This document shows positions 38,201 to 50,200 of a DNA stretch of 64,000 nt, in pieces. The DNA comes from Corythucha ciliata. Lineage: Eukaryota > Arthropoda > Insecta > Hemiptera > Tingidae. The notes beneath the pieces were generated by a model that was not told the DNA's origin, made no database searches, and was given only the letters and a program-made list of their open reading frames with translations. The stretch covers positions 18,290,001-18,354,000 of the forward strand of contig CM075943.1 of NCBI GenBank assembly GCA_038030265.1, in the 5' to 3' direction. The stretch's first letter is position 1, and the number at the start of each line of letters is the position of its first letter. Both the position numbers and the translations under genes were made by a program.

Positions 38201-41200
38201 GGTGTAGTTAGACGTAAAAGCCCCATTGGTTTACCACTATTTTACTTTATTTATTTTTACTACGTTGAGTTCGGCTCAAGAAACAGAATACTCAACGCTA
38301 TAAAATTGACAATCTGAAAGTAGAATCGTATTTTCGGTACAAAAATTAGTAATTTAGCCCAAAAACTGACTATCCACTAGACTCTTGTGAAAATTCCTCT
38401 TGTCTGATGTGGCTGATAGTCGGGGTCCGAAGCTATCCATTGACCGTTATATTCACATAATCATAAGTTAAAAATTAAAAGGCGATACTGTTCGCGGGCA
38501 TTGTAATTTGTTCAGCATGAAGAAGAGATGAGTCACAGGGGGCTAGTCGGTAATCTTATCTTGTACGAAGGCAATGGGTAGCTATAAAGGGAAGACATGA
38601 AAGACTATTGAAAATGGGAACCCGTACCGTAAAGCAATCCAGATAGAATCTTGGGAACTTCACTTCTCGATAAATGGTGGGAGGGGGGATATACTGATCC
38701 AAAATAGTTAGAAAGAGCTGTCGAGAAAAGGGAATAAGTCTTCAGGACTTTGAACGAGAAGTCGACGGAGGCCTGCAACGGTCGGGAGTCTCGCGGGGGG
38801 ATTCATCTAATAATGAGTACCTAAAATGCGGATTGTCCCTTTCACCGAGCGGAATGTTTGAAGAGCCGATTGCCCAAGTGATTAGTAAATATTTTAGTAA
38901 TTTGTTTTTAATTATTATTACTTTTGAATGGGGAACTTGCATGAATCTCAGATTGGGAAGAAAAGCATACCGGTGATTTGACCCGTGAACTGAAGGATAA
39001 CAACGGAAGTTGCAACCCGATTGGTGCGTTTTAAGACTTTTAAAAAAGGTTCAATGTTCTTCAGGAGGGGATGGATGGTGCGAGGGGAAATGACGTAAAT
39101 CCTTACTTGTGAAGCATTTGAGGGAATTCTAAAATTGTTTGATTACAAATAACATGAAAAACTTCCCTCCAGTAAACGCGTCTAAACCCCCCCCCCTTCA
39201 CCATATCATCCACAATAAGTTTTGGCGTAATCGAACCCCCCACTCAAAATTTTTAAAAATTCGCTAAAAAAGCATCCTTGATTGATTTCAAAGTTTAATG
39301 TGAACAATAGGCTTGTAGAAGAGCCCTCTTTAAGAAACATTAACTTTTGAAAAATGTGCAAGTTCCCCATTAAACACGTCTCGACACTCATGGGCTGAGT
39401 GGGGTCTCTCAAATCACCAGACCATCAACCAATGAAAAGAAAAATATTCGCCTTGAACCGCCTAGGGTGTTCAGAGGCATCCCAGGGTTTTGCTCTATGG
39501 CTAATTGAACAATGAAGCGGGTGTAGGGGCCAGGGAAGTTCATCGCTTGGTGAGTAAACCCGGTGAGCCCAGGGACAAGCTGGGCAGAATTTTTCTGCCA
39601 GCATCAACATTGTGTTGGGGTGTTTTTGGCTGGGGATGGTTAAGAAGGACCTGAAAATCACCTTCTAAAGCCCTCGGCGGGTTAGGCAAAAATGGCAAAA
39701 AATTTAAAAATGGAAGGAATCGCATATCTCTGGGTGTATCGACCCGGGGAATCCAACAATAAAATAAACGAGCCATTAAGACGAATCATTTTAGCGGCTC
39801 CACCTCCGACGCCACCGTTTTTGGCCAGCCCCTTCCTGGCAGAATGGTTTCTGGCGACGACCTTGACACACTCAATGACCCAAAAGTAGCACTGAGGTCA
39901 TTATTTTGAACCTTGGTCACCACACGGCACGGATTATTCCCAGAAATATACAAATAAAATCCAAATTGAAGGCAGAATCGAATATTTAGTCACAAAAACT
40001 GCTGGTCACCTGATTTGTTCTATTCTCCTAGACGGATATATGGAATAAAAATTCACCGCGAAATTGCTACACGCGGAGTTGGAAATATTCAAAATTGCAG
40101 TTTATCGTCTTTACTTTTGCGAAATGATCGGCCCCGGGCCGTTTTTGTGTGTGTGCGTGGAGGGCAGCTAGAGCGCCCAAAGTTTGATGAATAGCCACTG
40201 AATTACAAGGTCTATAAAATTGTAAGTTTCGGGACTAAAATAATATACTAAAACTGCAAATTTCTGGTCTTTATTTACACGAAATTTCTAGTTTCTGGTC
40301 TTTATTTGTGCGATATTGCAAGTTTTAGTGGTTTTATCTGGTGACTGCAGAACCCGGGCTAGCCGGCCCCGACTGTGCCCGTAGCCTGACTGCCGCGCGG
40401 ACTGGTCCGCTCAACAAAAAACCATAGAAGCGGGGTATGCCTCACCCATGTTTTCATGGTTTTTTCTTACCTGGTCCGCGCGCCAGTTCGCGTTCACTGT
40501 GGCAAGGCCTTAAGAGGTAGCTATTTGTGAGTTTGCAAGTCTGCTGGATGAATATCCGCGAACATGACTGTTTCTGGACTCAATTTCAGCGAAATTGCAA
40601 GTTTCGGGTCTTGATTTCAGGGGAACTACAAGTATCGGGTCTAAGGACCCTGACACACGAGGCCACTTGAGTGGCGCGACACTGGTGGGACGTCTCATAT
40701 TTTCCCTTGAAGTCGCGCCACCCCGTGTGACAGGATAATTCAAACTCTAGTAGTGACCAAGTCGATGCCACTCAATTGACCTCGTCTCTTCAGGGCCCTA
40801 AATTTCACGCTTCGGGACCTTTTTTTCAGTTGCCACGGACGCCGATCTAGCCGGCCTCGAGAGCGTCCAAAGCTTGATGAATAACGGGAAAAACTACACC
40901 ATTCGGGCTAAACATCAGTGAATTTGCAAGTTTCAGGGCAAGACATCTAAAAAATAGCAAGTTTGCAATTGTGCTTTATGGGCTCAGACCCCGGGCTAGC
41001 CGTCTACGACAGACGGCCTCACCGTCGGGGCCTTAACAAGGCAGCGCCACACCCTCAACATTTACGCCACACATGAAATGAAAGCCTTACAAATACCAAC
41101 GAAATTGTAAGTTTTCTGGCTGATTATGCGCGCTATTGCTAGTTTCTGATCTTAAATTCAGCGCTTTTGCAAGTTTTGGGAGAAATTTATCTCCTTGCAG

Positions 41201-44200
41201 CAATACAGCACCTAGTAGTTGAGCTGTATCCGCCATCACTCGAGCTGTCATAGCCCGAATAAGCCATGTGACTCAGCTCGCAGCTGCCTTCGTAGTGCCG
41301 GAGCATAAGAGCCACTTAATCGCGAGTTTGTGAAGGGCTGATAGCCGCAAAATTGCAAGTTTCAGGAGACGAATAGCCACAAATAATTAGCCGGCGTAGT
41401 GTACGGGGGGGGGGGATAAGTAACTCCCAGGACACGTAAACGTTCAAAACTTGTAATTTAGCGACTGTCTTAGTCAGCCTGGTAATGTGTTAATTTAGCA
41501 CTAGGATACCCTACATTCGGCTTTCTGGTACATTCCCTGGAAGGGACTTCGCCGGGGTCAACTCGGAGCTGCTCCTCCTGACAGCCGGAGCGGCCCCCCC
41601 TTCCACCGCGTATTTTAATCATCGATGATTATTTCCCTTACGATACTAATGTTTGACCCCCACAACATCTTTCTGACACTCACCCGTCTGTCCGTAGGCA
41701 AATATACACGCGTTGTAGCCTTGAAATGCGTTGTCCAAAATGTCCGTTCCCAGGCAGTTGAAAACAGTGTCCTGATCGGCATAGTCCGGGCTGAGGGGAT
41801 CGGCAGAATTGAAGCAGTGGTCAAATGCAAAGGTTTTCGGTGGCTTTCTGAAACACGCAACAAAATGTATAAATGTATGAAAACAACGAAAAACAAACAC
41901 GAGGAAAAAACCAGGAAGGCGGTAATTGTGATCACAAAATATAGGACGTTGAAAGCCCGAATTATATTCTGAACGTTCGAATCTATAATGCACCATCGAC
42001 GCAGGGTGTTTCAAATTACCCCATCTGGGTTGGTGGCTATACGTTTTTAACACATAACGGACTTATGTCGCCACATGACAGGATTCCTCTGAATCTGCAG
42101 TTCCAACTTCCGCAACAGTGAGGCTCCTATTCAATCAGTTCCCCCGCATTACTATCAAATAGCCTCATCATGGAAAAAAACTTTGCTCGAGAAATATCAG
42201 AGCGTTTTTTTTTTTTTGTAGCAATTATTATTCAAGGCGAAACTTTCGAAAATCACTTCAAACTTTTCATCTTGAATGACAGCATTAAATAAAACGGAAG
42301 CACGGACACAATGAAAGAGGAGTGTAAGTACCGACAGGGGTCGAGGGTGGAGAGCCACGAAAAGGTCATCTACATAAAGGGATACTATCGTTAGGCGATC
42401 TCTTCAACCCTCCACGCCACCACTATTTTATTACTAAACCCATCCCCGTAGCGTAAAACACGCAAGCAGGATCGAAGTTGTTTGAGCGAAGCTTCAAAAA
42501 CTCGAAAAATACTTTGTTTCTTTCTCTCCTTTCCAACAGTGCTCTCATTTTTTTGATTAATACGTTGGTGGTATAATGTGAAGAGCAAAAACAACCACGA
42601 TTACTATAGTTGTATTCACTTTATTGTTTATCCCTTTGCGAATTTTGAAATTAATGAATTTGGCGATCCCCCCAATTTTCCCTTAAAATAAGCCCCCACA
42701 CCACACCAATCTAATATACTGGTCAGTTATTCCATTTTGAAAAAGGATCGATCTCTTCTAGGCTGTATTTAACAAAAGACGTCCCACCTTGCTATAGAAT
42801 TTCATTGATTGATTTCCCCCAACACTGAGTGGCTTATCCTCTCTCACAATTCGATCTTTACTTCAACGGGTTTCACAGTAATGGAAAGTTCTTCAAAAAC
42901 GTTCATTCACTCCCGTTCCATTTAAACCATTGCCTCTCTATCCATTCCTTTTCATCATTTAAACTCAATTACAAAAGCGACACTAATTACTCGACTGTGA
43001 GTAAGACACTTGGTACAAATAACTTTAGTGAAACAAAAAACACGGCAGACGGTTAGACTTCATCAGTCAAGGGTAGCAAGGTTGATAGGAAGGGGGGTGC
43101 AAGAGAGGGCTCTTAATTACAATTTGCGTGTCTCAGCAACTGTTCCTTTCCACCAAGAAGAGCTCGGGATGAATTTTGATATTTTTCGGTGGACTGATTT
43201 TCAACTTTGTAATACGCGTTAATTGTAAATGAGCCCCCCGCCCCTGTCTTTAATAACGCAAACAATCTTCCATGCATCCCTTACTTGTGGAGGGGGGCTT
43301 AATGTTTGCCTACTGTTAATGGGCCCGAGAGAGGGTGATTTATTAACTTCTAGAGCGATTCTAGGTCATTGGAGACTATCGATCCGAATGTAATTTCACC
43401 CATTATAAAAAAAGCTTCTTGGGCCATTAGGTATTTTCTTTCTTGAAATCAATGCATAAGTTATTTATTAAATGGGCAGTCTCTTTCACATAGTACGGAC
43501 CAAATGACAAAGGAGAACAGGGATAAACATAATGATAAATCGAGGCAGAATTCTCACAGAGATTGTATCCAACTGAAATGAAAAAACACCGAGTCTAAAT
43601 TTAATATCACCCGAGAGTGCATCAATCATTGTTTTGGCTTTTTGACAGGAAATGGAACTGCAATCAACGTGGTCTGTTTGACTCTACAAGTATTTACCTT
43701 CAATAGAAAATTGTAATGGACTAATAGGAGAAACGCGAAAGGACCAAATAATGTCATCCGATAGAACACAATAGATTTTCAATTAGTAAACGCTGAGAGA
43801 GAGTGATTTGGGAAGCGGTTACGGTTAATGGAGAATCAGTTAAATTCAGTGCTAGCCAAGATAGCGTGGTTAATATTTTTTTTTCTTATCTTTTTTTCTT
43901 TGCTTCCACAAAAGCTTGAAGAGATGAAGAGATTGTATCGAAACACGCCCAACCGGAGGGTGTTATCATTATTCTTCGACATACAGTGAACAAGCTTCGA
44001 ATTTTTCAAAGAAAAAAAAACGATCACAATAGAATAAAGTTAGTGTTGATTGAATAGAGAGCCCTTTCAGCTAATAAAGTGCGAAGCATAAAATTAGTTA
44101 TACTGTATGGACTGAGTGAAACCTAGAGAGACATGTACAAGTAAGTGCCGTTGAACATCAATATAAGTGTGGAAGTCAAACGCGAGGAAAATAAGATAAT

Positions 44201-47200
44201 TAAAATCATCAAATCGTGCTCAAATGAGCGCTCTATAAATACTATGAAAGGTCAACATTATTATTGATTTTGTTAATTGAGGGTGCTGTGCCAAGGGAAG
44301 TGTGTGTTATCCCATAAATACGATCTCCATCAAGGAACAACATGCAACATAGCTCACGCCGGAAAGAGTTAAGTAAGGGCTCAACGAAAGCAGCCAGACA
44401 CAGGAAATTTCTCTTTAAAATGAGCCAAAAACGCATGAGATTGATTTTTAAATTGGTCAACCGCGCGAAATTATGTTGTTGTAGCAGCGAAAGCCACGAA
44501 ATTGATTTTTGGGGGCGAGCCTGTCCCGTGAAACTGGCTTTTAATGGAGCCAAATCCGCGAAATTGTGTTTTCAAGGTAGCCAGCTCCGTGAAACTTTGA
44601 TGTTCAGGGCCAACCAGTGCCGTCTATAGGCGGGGGCCCCCGGAATCTTCAGTTGTTTTTTTTTAATATGGAAGAAAGATACTTTTCTTCTATTATAGAC
44701 GGGCGACCAACACGTTGATCGAATCTGGGATATTTTTTTTTAATGAGCCCAAATGTTTTAGGTTTTTTTGTTTTTGACTCGGAGCCAGTAGCACAACGAC
44801 GAGGGGTGGAAAGCGGGTTGAAAGTAATGCAGGAGGGGAAGGCTAATAGCTAATTCGCGGCTAAAAAAGTGATAAACCCTGATTCACGGTTAAAATTGAG
44901 AAAAAACGCTGATTATAGTGGCTAAAAATGAGAATATGGGTCCTTCCGCAGCTAAAACCAAGAAAATAATGCTGATTCGGGACTGAAATTATGAGCAATA
45001 CGATTTCACGGATGAAATTGAGAAAAACTGAATTAAAAAAAAATAAATAAATAAGGAATATTACTCAATCATAGCTAAAATTGCAAAAAATAAGAAATTC
45101 GCTGTTTACAGGGACAACTTCGCGGCTAAATACGAGACGAAGCGCTAATTTACCGCTAAAATGAAGAAAACGCGACCACTCACAGCCAAAATTAAGAAAA
45201 TTCACGATGGTTGGGTTTTGAGCCAGCGGAGCTGGTGAAATTTCATTTTAGTGAGTTAAGTCCACAAACTGAGTTTTGAATGAGCCAACAATGCGAAATT
45301 TTGTGTTTGAAAGGAACTAGACCCGCGAAGTTTCTCTTTAAAATAAACCGACACGCTGGACATTTTACCATTGTTAAAGAAAAAGTAAAAACCCGCGGAG
45401 ATGGGTTTTTAAAGGAGCCAAACCTGCGAAAGCGGTTTCTGCTAAATTTCGTTTTAGAAAAAGTCACGCTGGCAAATCGAGGATGCCAGAGCAACACCCC
45501 ATATCGTCATTTTTGGTGAAAATGAGTTTAATATGTCATTGGACAGATCTCTTCAGCGCGGATCCATCGAACTATACGGTTGAGACCGAATTCCAATATG
45601 AGGCACGCAATTCGCGCACCAGTTAGACAACCCCTATCGTAAGGATGACGGCAACAAGCCGTTCAGTCGACGATGTGACAATGGTTTACGCTTCAGAGGC
45701 GGCGTTCTTGCATGAGCTCCAAATTTCAGCGCAAAGTACGACTTTATTAAACTGTTTTCATATGACGACAGTTGAAAAATCATTTTCAACTAGTGTTTTG
45801 GCTCTCCTGAAAAATGACCAATACGACGATTCGGGGTGTTGCTCTGACACCCTCGAAATTAGTTTCTGCTTTCCGAGGCGCCAAGCGCCATGGTTATTGA
45901 ATAAGCCGAAGCCGTGAAATCCGGTTTTGTTTGGGTCTAATCCAGGAAATATTAATAATGAATAAAAATAACGCTTAAACGCTAAAAAATATTTGCTTGT
46001 GGGCATAAAAAATGACGATTTTTTATTGCTAATTTGCTAATTAGTGACTTTTTTTAAACGTAACTCAAGATAACTCATTTTCAGGTACAAATTGTCAGTC
46101 AGCAATAAATTTGTATCCAACCTTACGACCCATGCAAGTTCCCTATTGTGCTAAAACCCGAGCAGGGGCCATCGCCCTCTTTCTGTACTCCACCCCCCTC
46201 AAATTAAAATTTCAAATCTGAAACTCAAAAAAACTGACTTGACACCAAAATGCGCAAAAGAGAGCGATCTCTTTTTGAAAAAGTTCGTCGGTCCCTTCTA
46301 CCATTTGATGTCAATGTCACTCACAAACTACTTCAAAAACTCATACATGTGCAATCATAGGGGGTGGAACTTAAAGGCTAAATAATACAATATCTAAGCG
46401 TAGGTTCATTTTAAGAAGAAATTATTCATTTACGATAGAGAGAAAAAATGCTCGCCTTGGAAAAGGGTGGGCATCAGCTTACCCTTGTCACCCCCTGGCT
46501 ATGTTCATGAATATTCAAAATTACTTTAAAGCACATATTTAAAACGAGACCTCGTTGTAATGCCCAAAAAACAAAGAGCTTATGGAAGTTTGGAGTAATT
46601 TTCTTTTGTTTTTAAACTGTTTTAATCATTCCTCTCCTGATTATAAACATTGTATATCAAATTGTTGATTAATGACACGTCCAGCGTGACAGTAACCTAA
46701 AATGCCAATCGCTATCTTTTTTCAAACGTTAGCAGAACACAAACTTGCGACAGCTTTCCTCAACTTAGGGACTCAACTTACGGGTATTACAACCTGGAAG
46801 GGGAGAGACGATTAGCCTTGATTTAAATCTTCCTCACAAAGACTATTTTTTCTTCCTAGCCCAACTTTCATCGAAGCACCAACCGTCAATGTTATAGAGC
46901 CGCCAACAAATATTAGACGCAAATGCGAGCTTATGCTCTTGCTCGAAATTGATAAACATCGTACAACCCTAGACTTGAACGTGAAAAATACTGCTTGGGA
47001 TTGGTAACTATTTATTGACCTATTTTCTTGTATTCAGTGGCCCTAAGAGGTAGCACGAACCAATAAGTTCAGAGCAATGAGGTGATTGATTATTCAGACA
47101 TTATTTTTATGGAATAAATAAGAGCTAGGCGCACTGTATTACAAATACGTTAAAAAAAAAAAAAAATATGCAAACATAGACTTCCACACTGCAAAATCTT

Positions 47201-50200
47201 ACCGTTACCGGAGTCAATTTAGTCCAGTGAAATAGGTAGGTAATAAAAAGGGGGGTCAGGTTGCAATAATTAGGGTAGATGATTTTTTGGTTTCAAGTTG
47301 TCCGGGGTGGTGTATAGGTATGACGTGTACAAATTTTTGACCTCAAAAGACTTCGGGATCACCCTCAAATTATAGAAAAACCGACATTTTTGAAATTTTT
47401 GGCAGCCTGTTTTTTGGTAGAGACCACGAAGTAACTTTTGGAATTAGACATTTCCGACAAAACAAGTCCAAAGCGGCATTCGAAGGTATCGTAGTTTCCA
47501 AGATAAAGCTCGTCAAATTTATGCCAAAATTTACTCATTCGGAACAGAGCGAGAATCATTATCTGGCAGTATATCGCAACGGATGTGATTTTTACAAAGG
47601 CAAAATGATTCTCGAACCGTTCCGAACGATTTAACTGGTCGGAACGTTGGAAGAAACCGACTAGTTAGATCACTCACTTAGTTTGAGTACTCGGCCTAAT
47701 TGCCTGAGCGATGGGGCCAGGACCAAGTGCCTCTTGTAGCTGAAAGTCCGAGGCCGAAAAGGAGACTGAACTAAGCCCTTGGTGTTCGTCCTATAAAGGA
47801 CGAAATGCTGAAAACTAACTATACCTACAGTTATCGAAACATTTGGGTTACAGAAGTCGTCATGGTCTAATTTTGTGAGAATGACCATTAAACGAATCCC
47901 ACATGGCCACTACTAACGAAAACCGATAACATTTCTTAAAGCCCTACTATAAAGTAATGGCCGTACCAACTAATGTAATAATTATGCACTACATATCTAT
48001 CAACAATGAAAATTATTGATCAATGTAGTTACGGAGCTTCTTGGGCGGCAGTCACCCCGTTCTGCTTACTCTTTGTTGGAACGTTTAGCCTTTGTGGAAC
48101 GTTTACATCTGAAGGGCATGTACCATTTTGACCACTAAAGGGATCACAAAGGGTTACATCAGCATTATTTGTCAATTTCGAAAATTTATCCTACGTACGA
48201 CGATTTTTATCTTAGAAACTTTGATACCTCCAGATCCCGCTTTGGACTAGTTTTGCCGGAAATTTTGTTTGCTCTGAAATGTTACTTCGCAGTCACAACC
48301 GAAAAATAGCTACTTTAGCAAAAAATTGCCTAAAACCGAAAAAAAATCTAAAAATGTCGCCATTTCCCCCGAATCCAAAGATGATCCCGAGGTTTTTCGC
48401 GGTCAACAATTTGAACACATCATACTTACACCACCCCTAACAACATTAAACAAAAAAAAATTCGCTCCGGCAGCTGGCGGTCGGAAAGAGTGCATTTCAT
48501 TCCGTATACGGATACCCTAAGCCGTCCCAGAAGTAATAATTTTGATACCATAATTTGTTTCATTAAGCCAAACTTCTTCCTTTATTTTCACCACCCTCTC
48601 TTCAAAAATGTCGAAAAGTTTCGGTAGTTTTCCAAGGGGTTTGTTATATTAAATTTTTGTGCCGTATTTTATAATACCTAAACGTGTGAATTTAAGCGAT
48701 TTTTTGAAATTTCATCCTCCATTTCACCCTCCCCCATCAAAGTTTTCGATAAATCTCAATGGAACCCATAAATTATTGAGTCGAATTTTAGAGCTCTAAG
48801 ATGAACTAGTGAAGTTCAACGCTATTTTTACACTTCCACACGGAAGGACCACCCCCACCACCTTGAATTTTTCGAAAAATTAAAATGGGAATCAAAGGCT
48901 ACTATAACATGGAGTATACGTACCGAATATAATGCTTCTAGAATCAACTGGTGATTTATAGTGATTTTTCGACCATTTAACCCCTATCCACCCCTCCACC
49001 TTGACCGATTTGGCCCAAATGCAATACCGACCGGGGTCTTATGACTACTGACTTTCGTGCCAAAGCGCGTTCCGCTAAATTGATTTCTTCGAGAGTTATC
49101 TTGCTAACAAGACCACACACTTACTTCCACTCCGGGGGCAACACCCCCTCCCCTTCGACTTTTTCAAAAAATTAAAATCTGAATCAAAGGCTACTCTAAC
49201 AAGGAGTATACGTACTGAATATGATGCTTCTAGAATCAACTGGTGATTTATAGTGATTTTTTGACCATTTCAACCCCTATTTTCCCCCCCTCCATCTCGA
49301 CCGATTTGGCCCAAATGCAATACCGACCGGGGTCTTATGACTACTGATTTTTGTGCCAAAGCGCGTTCCGCTAAATTGATTTCTTCGAGAGTTATCGTGC
49401 TAACAAGAAAACGGCCATAATATTATAAATAATTCAATAAATAAATAAATATATAAAGAAATATATATGAATCCTGGAGACCACTGAATTCGTGTTCTAG
49501 AGGTTCTGAAACGTGAAAAAAACATGACATGACCCATGTTTGCCACATCACATCACGACGAGACCAATAGTGCATTTTCAGAATGAAATGCACTAAAATC
49601 ATCTACCCTAATTATTGCAACCTTCCACACCTTATTTTACTGGAATAATTCACTGGAGAGTTAATTTACTTATGTTTACTACCCAACGATATTGTGACTA
49701 AAATATCAGCTCACGAAAAGTGAAGAAAACAATAAATCTCTCGGTTACACAAGCTTTTATTTTTTATAGATGATGCACTTTTGTTTTATTTAACCACCAA
49801 CTGTCGTCTATTGTTTAACCGAAAATGAGTTTCCTCCCCTTTCCATGACTGAGGACACGTTGAATAAATATTTTTGAACAATTGATTTCCCCGTGGGCGG
49901 AAAACCAAGTTTCCTATTGAACGAAAAAATGAATATTTTACGTATCTTTTCGGATGATTGATTATACTTTTGGTTTTTTTTTTCTGAAAACAACTTTAGA
50001 GTGAAAAATGAAAGGTAGTCAAAGCATACGTTCAGAGTCGTGATTGTTCTAAACAATTAAATCAGCAAGAGACAATGCAGAATGAACCATTACCGAATTC
50101 AATTCGATTTTCTTGTTTTGTTAGGTCACCTTGTGAGAAATAAAACTACAGCACAGGACCAAAATAAAGAACAAAATACATTTCGTATTTTGCTGCTTCG

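Larger units (their letters stand above)
47225..49652. repeat. Inverted pair GGTTGCAATAATTAGGGTAG enclosing a fold-back
   Basis: About 60 bases at 47225-47287 (CCAGTGAAATAGG...GGTTGCAATAATTAGGGTAG ATGATTTT) reappear inverted at 49590-49652 and, through the duplication, at about 53120-53180. The pair may mark the outer ends of a 2.4-kb composite element. Confidence 0.55.

Noticed and set aside
41646..42053. 135-codon frame taken as one exon
   Set aside because: Only its middle (41684-41847) matches kinesin; the ends run into intron past clear AG and GT signals.
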